64,000 nt of DNA from Gammaproteobacteria bacterium UBA7449 (GTDB taxonomy: Bacteria > Pseudomonadota > Gammaproteobacteria > Pseudomonadales > Pseudohongiellaceae): NCBI GenBank assembly GCA_002477465.1, contig DLPV01000023.1, positions 9,237 to 73,236 on the forward strand. Reading direction: 5' to 3'. The notes under the pieces are model-generated. The model saw only the letters and a program-made list of their open reading frames with translations. It was not told where the DNA came from and did no database searches. Shown in pieces: positions 1 through 8,829 of this stretch. Each line of letters begins with the position of its first letter. Positions within the stretch are counted from its first letter, which is position 1. The position numbers and the translations under genes are program-made.

Positions 1-58
1 ATCATCTGTTCTTATGACGGGGCCTGCTACGACTGTCTATGAAGGGACTATCGAGTAG
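1..58 (+). CDS. dapF: Diaminopimelate epimerase, C-terminal end (partial)
   Basis: Only the last 18 codons are inside the window. The frame reads S-S-V-L-M-T-G-P-A-T-T-V-Y-E-G-T-I-E and stops with TAG at 56-58. The M-T-G-P-A-x-x-V-Y-x-G ending is the characteristic C-terminus of DapF, which interconverts LL- and meso-diaminopimelate for lysine and peptidoglycan synthesis. The neighbour supports the call: a DUF484 gene normally follows dapF in gammaproteobacteria. The identification rests on a short peptide plus synteny. Confidence 0.8.
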   Translation, partial: SSVLMTGPATTVYEGTIE

Positions 59-147
59 AGAATTACCAATTACGTAACGATCAAGTAAGGACTTCTTGAA
101 TAGAATTTTTTTGCAAGAGGGTCAACTTAGTGAAGGATATCTGAGCC

Positions 148-876
148 ATGAGCAACGAAGCTTCTGCCGCTGAACAACTGGATACCAGCGAAGCTGAAAT
201 ACTGAGTGAAGAACAAGTCGCGGAGTATCTGCGTAATCATCCAGAGTTCTTTCTTGCTCAAGACGACGTTCTGGCAGATCTCACGCTTCCACACGAAAGC
301 GGCAAAGCGATCTCATTACTGGAACGTCAAGTCACTATCCTCAGGGAGCGCGGTATTGAAGCCAGGCAGAAATTGAGCAACCTGCTGGAGAATGCTCGTA
401 ACAACGATCAGTTGTTCGATACTACCCGTAACCTTGTACTCGCTCTTCTACGCGCGCAAAACATAACCGAAATTGCTGAAGTCGCGCAGGATCAACTGGC
501 CACTCACGTCAATATTGATGCCTGTGAAGTGATACTGGTGGATCGAGCCGATCTGGAGGTTGCGCCTTCGATTCGAGTCCAAAGCCTGGACAGCCTTAAA
601 CAGGATTTTGAAGATGTATTCCGGTTCAAGCGTACACACTGTGGAGCGCTTGATGAAGAGCAGATTGCGCAGTTGTTTAAATCTTCTGGTAAATCAATTC
701 GCTCCACCGCCTTGTGCCCGGTAATCAACAACAGTGAAGTACTCGCTATGCTGGCACTTGGCAACAAGACTGAGAACTACTTCAACATCAACTTGGACAC
801 TCTTTTCCTCGACTTTATCGGCCACGTGGTTGGCGCCGTGCTGGACAAGCAGCTTTTGCTAGAGAAAGCCCCTTGA
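148..876 (+). CDS. DUF484 family protein (GAF-like)
   Basis: This 242-residue cytoplasmic protein has the layout of the DUF484 family. The N-terminus carries the conserved V-A-x-Y-L-R-N-H-P-E-F-F motif (about residues 24-35), followed by an L-T-L-P-H motif and a coiled-coil stretch. The rest is a GAF-like domain ending in the typical F-L-D-F-I-G-H-V-V-G-A-V-L segment. The molecular role of the family is not established. It usually lies between dapF and xerC. Here dapF is upstream as expected, but xerC is absent and a glycosyltransferase gene starts 9 bases after the stop. The ATG at 148 gives a full-length family member. Confidence 0.85.
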   Translation: MSNEASAAEQLDTSEAEILSEEQVAEYLRNHPEFFLAQDDVLADLTLPHESGKAISLLERQVTILRERGIEARQKLSNLLENARNNDQLFDTTRNLVLALLRAQNITEIAEVAQDQLATHVNIDACEVILVDRADLEVAPSIRVQSLDSLKQDFEDVFRFKRTHCGALDEEQIAQLFKSSGKSIRSTALCPVINNSEVLAMLALGNKTENYFNINLDTLFLDFIGHVVGAVLDKQLLLEKAP

Positions 877-885
877 GGCAGTAGC

Positions 886-3800
886 ATGTCAGGTGGTCAA
901 GACCCTACTGCGGGCACCGGTAAACTAGTCTCTGTCATTTGCCGAACGGTTGGAAGAGCAACTCTCACCGAAGCCTTAGCATCCATAGCAGAGCAGAGTC
1001 ATCGCGATATTGAAGTCGTCTTAGTTAACGCGGCCTGCGTTGCGCTCGAATCTTTCGTGCCCCCGAACTATCCATTTCCGATCAAACTGATTAGCGGCGG
1101 CGCTAAATTGGCCCGCGCCGAAGCTGCCAACGCCGGTCTAGATGCCAGTGACGGCAACTTCCTGTTATTCCTTGATGACGACGATTGGATCGCGCCGGAA
1201 CATATCATCAGTTTGTTAAGCACCCTGGAAGCAAACCCGCAGGATGGAGCAGCTTACAGCTCTACACGCAAGGTAAGTGCCATCGGCGAGCCTGCAGGTA
1301 TTGAATTCGACCGGGACTTCGACCCAATCCTACTAATGCGGGATAACTTCATCCCTATCCATTCCGTCCTGTTTAGAAAATCTTTGCTTGCCCACCATTG
1401 CCGCTTCGATACGGATCTGGAAGTGTATGAAGACTGGGATTTCTGGATCCAGCTTTCCCAACATACTAGTTTCATTCACGTGAAATCGCTTACTGCCTTC
1501 TACAGAGAAGGCGGTGATTCTGAAACCGATGCCCATGACATTGATGACCGTTTCAATATGGGCAATATCCTCGGAATTTCGCGGGCCCGAGTGTATGAGA
1601 AGTGGAAAAACTCATGGAGCGGTGAACAAATTAGCGCCTTGATCGAAAGTAGCCTCGCTGATGATGCTATCCGCTCACTCCATGCAGACATTGCTGCGAA
1701 GAACGAAGAGCTGGATCGGGTCGCGGCGCGACTGGAAAAAACTGCTTCTGACTACAAATTTATCCAAACGGACTACAAACTAGTTGAGTCAGCTTATCAA
1801 ACTAAAAAAAACGAGCTAGAGAGCACACAGGTTGAGTTAGAGAGCACACAGACTGAGTTAGAGAGCACACAGACTGCACTTGCGGCAGTCCGTAATGTCG
1901 CGGGGCAGCGAGAAAGCGAGTTACGCCACTTGCGCCGGCGCTTACAGGAGCTCCATGACCACATCAAGCAGGTGGAACATGCACACACCCTCATAGAGAG
2001 CAGTCTGTTCTGGCGTGCTACTTACCCGCTGCGCAAGCTCAGGGATTTACTCAGGCCAGCAGCGACGCCGGCACCTGCACCTGCACCTGCACCTGCACCT
2101 GCACCTGCGAACAATGATACTAGTGAGAAGCAGACTGAGACGAATGCCGCCGCACGTGAAGATTTTAAGGCTGCCTACTCCCGACAGGCCAAACAACACT
2201 TAGACAAATTTTTGAGAAAGGGAGCCTCGCTAAAACTCCCCCACGGCGAAGCACCAAAAGTCAGTATCGTGCTGGTGTTCTACAACCAGGCCCACCTCAG
2301 CTTACTCTGTCTACAGTCAATCATCGAGCATGCAGATAATGTTGAAGTCGTCATCGTCGACAACAATTCCACGGATGAAACCAATCAACTGCTGGACCTG
2401 ATCGAAGGCGCCGTCATTATTCGCAACGAAGATAACCGCGGCTTCGTGAGGGCGGTCAATCAGGCTATAAATGTTGCCAATGGCGAACAGATTCTGCTGC
2501 TCAACAACGACGCCAGCCTGGAAAAAGGCGCAATCACCATCGCCAGCGCCACTTTGGAAAGTGCAGCAGATATCGGCGCAGTTGGCGGCAAGATCCTGTT
2601 ACTCGACGGGAGTCTGCAAGAAGCTGGCAGCCTGATCTGGCGCGATGGCTCCTGCCTTGGTTACGGTCGTGGAGATGACCCGAATAAACCGGAATATATG
2701 TTCCGCCGTGACGTGGACTACTGCTCCGGCGCCTTCCTGTTATTCAGCAAACAAGACTTTGACTCGTTGGGTGGCTTCGATGAAGACTTCGCACCGGCCT
2801 ATTATGAAGAATCCGATTTTTGCGTGCGGCTGAGAAAGGCAGGAAAACGCATAGTCTATGAACCGCGTGCAGTAATCACGCATTTCGAGTTTGCCAGCAC
2901 AGGCGGCATGAATAAGGCCAGTGAATTGCAGCAGGAACATCGCAAGCTGTTCTGCGAAAAGCACGAGGAGTTCCTTACTCAATTTTTTGACAATCAGCAG
3001 CAAAGCCCACTTCGGGCAAGATCTCCCGCTGGTGTGGAAACTGTGCTGATGATTGATGATCGAGTGCCCTATCCCAGCATGGGATCAGGCTATCCGCGAA
3101 GTTGCCATATTATCCAGGAGTTAGTGGCAAGACCCATGCGTGTCACCTTTTATCCCCTACAATTTCCCCATGACGATTGGCTGGATATTTACACCGAGAT
3201 TGGCGTAGATGTAGAGGTCATGTTGGATCATGGGCGTGAGCGACTGCAGCAATTTCTGGAAGAGCGCGCTGGATTCTTCGACTATATTCTGATCAGTCGT
3301 GACCACAACATGGAATTTTTTAACACGGCCGCCATCCTTGAGCCCGCCATTGCGGAAAAAGCACAAGTCATCTATGACGCCGAGGCCCTGATCGCGCCGA
3401 GAGAAATTAGTCAGCGGCGATTGCGGGGGGAAGATGTGTCAGAAACCGAATTGAACTTGGCCGTCAAAGACGAGATACAAAAGGCGCGACTCGCTGATGC
3501 GGTAATTGCAGTATCTGAAGCTGAGGCGGAATCCTTTCGACGCATCGGCGACAAAAAGACCGTAGTCGCGGGTCACGCTATTACTGCCCGACGCGGCGAC
3601 AAAGGTTTTGAGGCTCGCCGTGACATGCTTTTCGTTGGTGCGTTGCGCGAAGATGAGTCGCCCAACGTGGATTCTCTGCTATGGTTTATAGAAAATTCTT
3701 TGCCCGCGATCATTGCGGCCGAGCCTGATGTCAGGCTCATCATAGTTGGCGACAACACCGCAGCTGCGCTTACATCCATTAATCAGGACAGCGTTGTATT

Positions 3801-4149
3801 CATGGGTAGACAGGCGAGTATTAAAGACTTCTACGATAGCTGCAGAGTGTTTATCGCACCCACTCGCTTTGCCGCAGGGATTCCCCACAAGGTGCACGAA
3901 GCCGCAGCTAACGGCATTCCTTCGGTTGTCACACCCTTGCTCGCCGGTCAATTAAATTGGCGCGATGAGACCGAATTGCTGGTAGCGAAAAGCGGTGATG
4001 AATTTGCCAAACAGTGTTTGCGCTTGTACCAGGATGAAAGACTTTGGCAGGCGGTTCAGGATGGTGGTTCGGCAGCAGTAGCGAGGGATTGTTCAGAGCA
4101 GGGCTTTCGCGATTCGCTGTATGACCTGCTCGATAAACAGTCGAGCTAA
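886..4149 (+). CDS. Large three-domain glycosyltransferase (GT2-coiled coil-GT2-GT4)
   Basis: This 1087-residue protein appears to contain three transferase modules. Residues about 10-230 form a GT2 (GT-A) domain with D-D-D-D-W near residue 97. Residues about 265-375 form a coiled coil containing three ELESTQ heptads, followed by a Pro-Ala linker near 396-410. A second GT2 domain spans about 459-700, with V-D-N-N-S-T-D-E-T and L-L-N-N-D-A-S motifs of the rhamnosyltransferase-like type. The C-terminal 365 residues look like a GT-B/GT4 enzyme (F-V-G-A-L, then A-P-T-R-F-A-A-G-I-P-H-K). Such multidomain proteins build surface polysaccharide or O-antigen. Acceptor and sugars cannot be read from sequence. 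It starts 9 bases after the DUF484 stop, so the two are probably co-transcribed. Confidence 0.85.
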   Translation: MSGGQDPTAGTGKLVSVICRTVGRATLTEALASIAEQSHRDIEVVLVNAACVALESFVPPNYPFPIKLISGGAKLARAEAANAGLDASDGNFLLFLDDDDWIAPEHIISLLSTLEANPQDGAAYSSTRKVSAIGEPAGIEFDRDFDPILLMRDNFIPIHSVLFRKSLLAHHCRFDTDLEVYEDWDFWIQLSQHTSFIHVKSLTAFYREGGDSETDAHDIDDRFNMGNILGISRARVYEKWKNSWSGEQISALIESSLADDAIRSLHADIAAKNEELDRVAARLEKTASDYKFIQTDYKLVESAYQTKKNELESTQVELESTQTELESTQTALAAVRNVAGQRESELRHLRRRLQELHDHIKQVEHAHTLIESSLFWRATYPLRKLRDLLRPAATPAPAPAPAPAPAPANNDTSEKQTETNAAAREDFKAAYSRQAKQHLDKFLRKGASLKLPHGEAPKVSIVLVFYNQAHLSLLCLQSIIEHADNVEVVIVDNNSTDETNQLLDLIEGAVIIRNEDNRGFVRAVNQAINVANGEQILLLNNDASLEKGAITIASATLESAADIGAVGGKILLLDGSLQEAGSLIWRDGSCLGYGRGDDPNKPEYMFRRDVDYCSGAFLLFSKQDFDSLGGFDEDFAPAYYEESDFCVRLRKAGKRIVYEPRAVITHFEFASTGGMNKASELQQEHRKLFCEKHEEFLTQFFDNQQQSPLRARSPAGVETVLMIDDRVPYPSMGSGYPRSCHIIQELVARPMRVTFYPLQFPHDDWLDIYTEIGVDVEVMLDHGRERLQQFLEERAGFFDYILISRDHNMEFFNTAAILEPAIAEKAQVIYDAEALIAPREISQRRLRGEDVSETELNLAVKDEIQKARLADAVIAVSEAEAESFRRIGDKKTVVAGHAITARRGDKGFEARRDMLFVGALREDESPNVDSLLWFIENSLPAIIAAEPDVRLIIVGDNTAAALTSINQDSVVFMGRQASIKDFYDSCRVFIAPTRFAAGIPHKVHEAAANGIPSVVTPLLAGQLNWRDETELLVAKSGDEFAKQCLRLYQDERLWQAVQDGGSAAVARDCSEQGFRDSLYDLLDKQSS
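1813..1875 (+). repeat. Three tandem 21-bp repeats coding for a heptad
   Basis: Three almost identical 21-base units (gagttagagagcacacagac plus t) lie in frame inside the large glycosyltransferase gene. Each encodes E-L-E-S-T-Q-T/V, one coiled-coil heptad. Copy-number change would lengthen or shorten the coiled coil by whole heptads without breaking the frame. Confidence 0.9.
2071..2106 (+). repeat. (GCACCT)6 hexanucleotide repeat coding for a Pro-Ala linker
   Basis: Six uninterrupted GCACCT units code for alternating Ala-Pro between the coiled coil and the second GT2 domain. Simple repeats like this change copy number by slippage. Because the period is six, such changes would alter linker length rather than switch the gene off. 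Confidence 0.9.
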
Positions 4150-4317
4150 GGGCTAACCCGAAACTAACAGGCTTAGACCTGCAATTCTTATCTATTCTTC
4201 AATTTTCTATTGGCCGTCCTATGCCGCACTTTTAGCGAGCGACTTGCCTCGCCCAGGGGTTACGATCGGCACACTCAGATATCAACTTGAATCTACAGAC
4301 TTCGCTTGCTGTCTAAT

Positions 4318-5253
4318 CTAAAAGCTGCGAACGAGGCGAAACAACAGGTTTTGCAACAATCCTAATCGCAGACCCAGAAAACCGGCAAGGAGTAGACCCG
4401 TACGTTGACGCGTATTTAAGGCGCCTCCATAGGTTGCCCTAATCGCTCTGGCCTGCACTGCGACATCCGACAGATGTGGATTAACCTCATAGGCTTTGAT
4501 CTTGGCCCATAGACCTCCGGCCACTGTTAGTGCCGGCTTAAATTGCTGCGCACCGATAGCGTTTGCATCATGCTGACGGTAGCGCACCAGAGGCTGGTCG
4601 ATATATTCACGGGCACCGAAGGCCGCGGCGGTTACCGCAAGCCACCAGTCATGCATGATGGCATCGTTAGGGATGGGCAAGGCTTTATTGGCCAGCTCTT
4701 CGTTGATAACAGCGGTGCATCCCGTTACCAGGTTACTGAGCGCGAGATTAACAAGGTCGCCTCGGTCTATCTTCAAGCCCTGGTAAGCAATAAACGATTC
4801 CGCTATGCATTTGCCGTGCCGGTCTATTACTTCAAGGTCGCTGTGGACCAGGGCTGGTATTAGCGAACTCTCGCGCCGCTCGATCTGCAGCAAGCGTTGA
4901 AATTCATACTCAGCTTTTTGTGGAACCCAGATATCATCCTGATCGGCAAACATCATATAGGCTCTGTCCAGTCCCAGCGCCTGCTTGTTTTCCAGAACAT
5001 ATCGCATCAAGCACGCAAAACTGCCTTTCGCTCCAAGGTTCTGGTTATCCGAGGGCAATAGACAAAACTTTTCGAAATACTTCTTTTCGTATCGCGCTAA
5101 AACAGCAGTGGTCTCATCACTTGAGCCATCGTCGCGGACGACAATCACAATATCTTTCACGCTTTGATCCAGGATGGAATCCAATTGCTCATCGAGAAAT
5201 TCTTCACCATTGTAGGTGGATAGCAAGATTGCGAGACGAGGAAGAGATGCCAT
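4318..5253 (-). CDS. Family 2 glycosyltransferase (rhamnosyltransferase-like)
   Basis: This 311-residue GT2 enzyme has the GT-A motifs L-A-I-L-L-S-T-Y-N-G-E-E-F-L-D-E-Q at the N-terminus, V-V-R-D-D-G-S-S-D-E-T near residue 40, and F-A-D-Q-D-D-I-W-V-P-Q near 105 that supplies the metal-binding DxD. H-D-W-W-L-A near 200 is typical of the enzymes annotated as rhamnosyltransferases in O-antigen and exopolysaccharide clusters. It lies 5 bases after the next GT2 gene and is the last gene of a three-gene minus-strand operon. Donor and acceptor are unknown. Confidence 0.85.
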   Translation of the reverse strand: MASLPRLAILLSTYNGEEFLDEQLDSILDQSVKDIVIVVRDDGSSDETTAVLARYEKKYFEKFCLLPSDNQNLGAKGSFACLMRYVLENKQALGLDRAYMMFADQDDIWVPQKAEYEFQRLLQIERRESSLIPALVHSDLEVIDRHGKCIAESFIAYQGLKIDRGDLVNLALSNLVTGCTAVINEELANKALPIPNDAIMHDWWLAVTAAAFGAREYIDQPLVRYRQHDANAIGAQQFKPALTVAGGLWAKIKAYEVNPHLSDVAVQARAIRATYGGALNTRQRTGLLLAGFLGLRLGLLQNLLFRLVRSF

Positions 5254-5258
5254 AGGAG

Positions 5259-6176
5259 TTAACTCAGCGACTTGGCATCGCGTATTCCAGAACGAATGTT
5301 CTGCCAGTACTGCCGACGATTATGCGAAGAAATCAACAGCCACGCGGCCTTGATCAGGAAACGGGCGAGATCACGTATCTTCCAACCCACCGGAGAATAC
5401 TTCATGCCATAAAGGTGGGTGCGATTTCTACTGGAATAGTAAGTCCTCGCCGGGTTGTGTTGCGCCATAATCCCAGCCCGTACCAACGGATCCTGGCTGC
5501 GTTCGCCAATGGCGTGGTAGAGCACTGCCGAGTCGGTGCCGATGAGATCAAAGCCGAAAGACTTGGCACGAAAACACCATTCCAGATCCACATTGTCGAT
5601 GAAATAGCTTTCTTTCATATCCCCGATAACTGCGACATGTTTGAGCGCCAGCAGAGTGCCCGAAGTAATCAGAAAATCTGCCATGAAATGGGTAGGAGAA
5701 CCCTTGAAGGCACGATCAGAGCGCAGCATCAATCGATTAAAGAGTTTGAAGGGAGTCTGGCGCATGGTTTGCGGATTAATAATCCTGGGCCCAACTGCAG
5801 CGACGCCTTTCTCACTTTGTGCCTCCGCTGATCTGTAGCCATCGATCATACGCTCCACAAACAGGTCACAGAGGCTGCTGTCCTGATCGAATAGGCAGAC
5901 ATAATCGCAATCCGACTCCCGGGCCGCCTGAATGCCGATATTCAGTGCCCTGGCCAGGCCCTGGTTTTCGCCCAGTTTGCGCAGCTCAAGACATCTTTCA
6001 TACACCTCAATGGATTCCGCCAGTTCGTCAATTCTCGGCGTGCCATTGTCGATTACGATGAATTTGGTTTCCTTGTTGAGCTGGCCCAGCAGCTTGAGCA
6101 AAGCGGTAATGTCCGGGTTGTAGGTCACTACAACCGCCAGGCAATTGTTATCAACTGCCTCTACCGCTTCGGTCAT
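5259..6176 (-). CDS. Family 2 glycosyltransferase, RfbF/rhamnosyltransferase type
   Basis: This 305-residue GT2 protein shows V-V-V-T-Y-N-P-D near residue 15, V-I-D-N-G-T-P near 41, L-G-E-N-Q-G-L-A-R-A-L-N-I-G near 67, and F-D-Q-D-S-S near 95 (the DxD). F-I-D-N-V-D-L-E-W-C-F-R-A near 190 is a typical acceptor-side motif. This pattern matches the dTDP-rhamnosyl transferase subfamily, although the donor is only inferred. Its start overlaps the stop of the upstream membrane-protein gene by 4 bases, and the following GT2 gene starts 5 bases after its stop. Confidence 0.85.
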   Translation of the reverse strand: MTEAVEAVDNNCLAVVVTYNPDITALLKLLGQLNKETKFIVIDNGTPRIDELAESIEVYERCLELRKLGENQGLARALNIGIQAARESDCDYVCLFDQDSSLCDLFVERMIDGYRSAEAQSEKGVAAVGPRIINPQTMRQTPFKLFNRLMLRSDRAFKGSPTHFMADFLITSGTLLALKHVAVIGDMKESYFIDNVDLEWCFRAKSFGFDLIGTDSAVLYHAIGERSQDPLVRAGIMAQHNPARTYYSSRNRTHLYGMKYSPVGWKIRDLARFLIKAAWLLISSHNRRQYWQNIRSGIRDAKSLS

Positions 6177-6745
6177 GGCGTGGAAATCTCCACTGGCTCC
6201 ACGGCCTCCGGAGATTGCTGAGACTGTTCCGGCTCCACTATTTGTCCGGGTACTTCAGGGGACATAGTGAGAGACTCAGGCCTGAATCTAGCCAGAGCGA
6301 GAAAGTAGCAGATCGACAGTACGCCAATGCCGAGCCCTACGACGACGCCTGCGTCCAATATGCCACGCCAGGGTTGTGCCAAGGTCCGTGCGAGAAAGAT
6401 GAAGCAAATAATCATCAGGGTCAGGCCAATAGACAGCAGCTGGCGCTTTCGAGTTGCGTGTATATAGCCCATGCAAAACAGCGGCGCCAACAGGATATGC
6501 GACGGCCTTGGGTTGTTCATCAAGAAAGATGCACGCACGACAACTCTGGGTGCAAACCCTTTATGGAAGCCCTTATAGCCTTCCGCGTAGGCCATATAGA
6601 CAACACTGAAACCCAGTGCCGCCCAATGCAGGGCACTAAGCTCAATATCTGCCAACTCGAATGCCAATGGTGCCAGTCGATACAATGCAAAACAAAGCAG
6701 CAAAAGCACGCCGACAATGCCCCAGATAAAGCCCAGTGATTTCAA
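6173..6745 (-). CDS. Uncharacterised membrane protein
   Basis: I do not recognise a named family. The protein (about 190 residues) has a hydrophobic segment near its N-terminus (G-F-I-W-G-I-V-G-V-L-L-L-L), further likely membrane segments, and a Pro/Glu-rich C-terminal tail. The frame is open back to 6841. I prefer the TTG at 6745: an AGGA ribosome-binding site lies just upstream, and a TATAAT -10 box (minus strand, 6776-6781) falls inside the longer version. It is the first gene of the operon with two GT2 enzymes and overlaps the next gene by 4 bases, so a role in surface glycan assembly is likely but unproven. Confidence 0.65.
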   Translation of the reverse strand: MKSLGFIWGIVGVLLLLCFALYRLAPLAFELADIELSALHWAALGFSVVYMAYAEGYKGFHKGFAPRVVVRASFLMNNPRPSHILLAPLFCMGYIHATRKRQLLSIGLTLMIICFIFLARTLAQPWRGILDAGVVVGLGIGVLSICYFLALARFRPESLTMSPEVPGQIVEPEQSQQSPEAVEPVEISTP

Positions 6746-6955
6746 TGGAAATTCCTGCCCGTGAGTGAAACGCCCATTATAAACCGATTCACCTGCATCT
6801 CGGAAAATACCTGAGCGGCTCACCGTCGCCATCCTTGGCAAACTGGGATATTATCTGGCGGTGAAAAACAGCTACCGTCGCTGTATTGCCCCGCACGAGC
6901 GCAAAACCAACTATTCAGCACAACATCCCGTGCCCAAAGCAGCAAGAGATAAGTT

Positions 6956-7909
6956 ATGACCTTAAACCTTGGCGTTGTGATGGACCCCATCGAATCCATC
7001 ACCGTAAAAAAAGACACCACACTCGCCATGTTGTTGGCTGCGCAACGAAAAGGCTGGACTATTCACTATATGCAGCAGAAGGATCTCTATTCAGCACAGG
7101 GAACCAGCCGCTCTAACATGACCTCCCTGGAGGTAAGAGATGACCCGCAGAGCTGGTTTACACTCGGCGAATCCGGCGATAAGCCGCTTTCTGAGCTCGA
7201 TGTAATTCTTATGCGCAAGGATCCGCCTTTTGACCTCGATTACATTTACTCCACTTATTTACTCGAGCAAGCGCACCATGAGGGGACGCTAATCGTTAAT
7301 AATCCCCAGAGTCTGCGGGACTGCAATGAAAAGATTTTTGCGACCCAGTTCCCGCAATGTTGCCCGCCGGTTCTTGTCTCAGCAGACGCAGAAATGCTAA
7401 AGGCTTTCTATAGGGAGCACGAAGACGTTATATATAAACCTCTCGATGGTATGGGAGGAACGTCAATCTTTCGTGTTAAGCGGGGCGACGCCAATCTTAG
7501 TGTGATCATCGAAACGCTAACCCTGCAAGGTGAGCGTCAGATCATGGCGCAGCGCTTCATACCCGAAATAGTCGATGGTGATAAAAGAATACTCATGATT
7601 GATGGAGAACCTGTTGATTATGCCCTGGCTCGGATACCTGCGATTGGTGAAAACCGTGGCAATCTGGCCGCAGGCGGGAGCGGTGTTGCCCAGCCTTTGA
7701 GCAAAAGAGATCGCTGGATTTGTGACCAGATCGCCCCCTTCCTCAAAGAAAAGGGTCTATTGTTTGTGGGAATTGATGTGATTGGCGACTATCTGACCGA
7801 GATCAATGTGACCAGCCCTACCTGCATCAGGGAGATCGATGCGGCCTTTGATCTCGACATCGCTGGTGACCTGATGCTCAAGATCGAAGAAAAACTCGCC
7901 GTTTCATAA
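6956..7909 (+). CDS. gshB: Glutathione synthetase
   Basis: This 317-residue ATP-grasp enzyme joins glycine to gamma-glutamylcysteine, the second step of glutathione synthesis in the cytoplasm. Diagnostic features are G-V-V-M-D-P-I-E at the N-terminus, M-R-K-D-P-P-F-D near residue 85, K-P-L-D-G-M-G-G near 160, and the C-terminal E-I-N-V-T-S-P-T-C-I-R-E loop that binds ATP and metal. Length matches E. coli GshB. It starts the run gshB-tonB-yqgE-yqgF, the same order as in Pseudomonas. Confidence 0.96.
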   Translation: MTLNLGVVMDPIESITVKKDTTLAMLLAAQRKGWTIHYMQQKDLYSAQGTSRSNMTSLEVRDDPQSWFTLGESGDKPLSELDVILMRKDPPFDLDYIYSTYLLEQAHHEGTLIVNNPQSLRDCNEKIFATQFPQCCPPVLVSADAEMLKAFYREHEDVIYKPLDGMGGTSIFRVKRGDANLSVIIETLTLQGERQIMAQRFIPEIVDGDKRILMIDGEPVDYALARIPAIGENRGNLAAGGSGVAQPLSKRDRWICDQIAPFLKEKGLLFVGIDVIGDYLTEINVTSPTCIREIDAAFDLDIAGDLMLKIEEKLAVS

Positions 7910-7922
7910 CCGGGGAACGCGA

Positions 7923-8798
7923 TTGACTGCAGCAGATGAAGAGCTTTCCCGAGAGAGATTCGGCTTTACTGTGTTTCTCTCGGCCTGCGTTCACGCCATC
8001 ATAATCCTTGGTGTCGGTTTCACCTATTTTGAAGAACTCAACAGTGAGCCCGCGCTTGAAATCACCATGGCACAATACCGCAGCGAAATTGCGCCTGAAG
8101 ATGCGGATTTCCTTGCTCAGGAGAACCAGATAGGCAGCGGTGTATTGGATCAGGCCGCAGCACCCAGCACGCCCTTCGAATCCGACTTCAACGCGGACAA
8201 TATCAACGAGGTATTGCCAGTACCCAAGGCGCCTAGTATCGTCAATGAACTGCGGCAACAAGATACAGCGGTCATTACTGCGCTGCAGGACGATGACGGT
8301 ATCGCGCAACAACGGGAATTGCTAGAGCCGGAAGATGAACAACCGGTAGCGGATGAGGTCGCACCTGACGAACTCAGCCTTGCAATCGCAAGCCTGCAAG
8401 CGCAGCTGGACTTAAAGAGACAGACCTATGCAAGGCGACCTCGGAAATACACGATTTCTTCGGCCTCGACAAAAAAGAGCCATGACGCACTTTACTTGGA
8501 CAACTGGCGCCGCCGCATCGAAGCAGTAGGCAACATAAATTATCCAGACGAGGCGCGCCGAATGCAGATGTATGGCAATGTCAGAATGCTGGTCGCCCTA
8601 CAACCAACCGGGCGCATAAACGAAGTAAGAATCTTGCAATCCTCCGGCCATACTGTGTTAGATCAGGCCGCTCTCAATATCGTCAATCTCGCTGCGCCTT
8701 TTGAGCCTTTCCCCGATGAATTACGCACGGAAGCTGATATACTGGAAATCATTCGAACTTTTCGTTTCCACGAGGGCAATTCCCTCACCAGTTATTAA
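7923..8798 (+). CDS. tonB: TonB family protein (energy transducer)
   Basis: This 291-residue protein starts at TTG 7923, 13 bases after gshB. One membrane helix spans about residues 13-33. A long acidic periplasmic spacer follows, then a C-terminal TonB domain (about 200-291) containing Y-P-D-E-A-R-R and G-R-I-N-E-V-R-I-L-Q-S-S-G-H. TonB proteins pass the energy of the proton motive force to outer-membrane receptors. The spacer lacks the classical Pro-Glu/Pro-Lys repeats. In Pseudomonas the protein at this locus (TonB3) is linked to type IV pili, which would fit pilT nearby. ExbB/ExbD are not in the window. Confidence 0.85.
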   Translation: MTAADEELSRERFGFTVFLSACVHAIIILGVGFTYFEELNSEPALEITMAQYRSEIAPEDADFLAQENQIGSGVLDQAAAPSTPFESDFNADNINEVLPVPKAPSIVNELRQQDTAVITALQDDDGIAQQRELLEPEDEQPVADEVAPDELSLAIASLQAQLDLKRQTYARRPRKYTISSASTKKSHDALYLDNWRRRIEAVGNINYPDEARRMQMYGNVRMLVALQPTGRINEVRILQSSGHTVLDQAALNIVNLAAPFEPFPDELRTEADILEIIRTFRFHEGNSLTSY

Positions 8799-8829
8799 AA
8801 TCTAGCCATAGCCCCGATCCAGCCCGCTT

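Noticed and set aside
2071..2106. Phase-variable on/off switch at the GCACCT repeat
   Set aside because: A six-base period keeps the reading frame at any copy number, so it can only alter linker length.
4543..4863. Plus-strand ORFs opposite the GT2 genes, and similar long opposite-strand ORFs elsewhere (e.g. 10200-10529)
   Set aside because: They lie fully within well-supported genes, show no domain motifs and follow from the codon pattern of the true gene.
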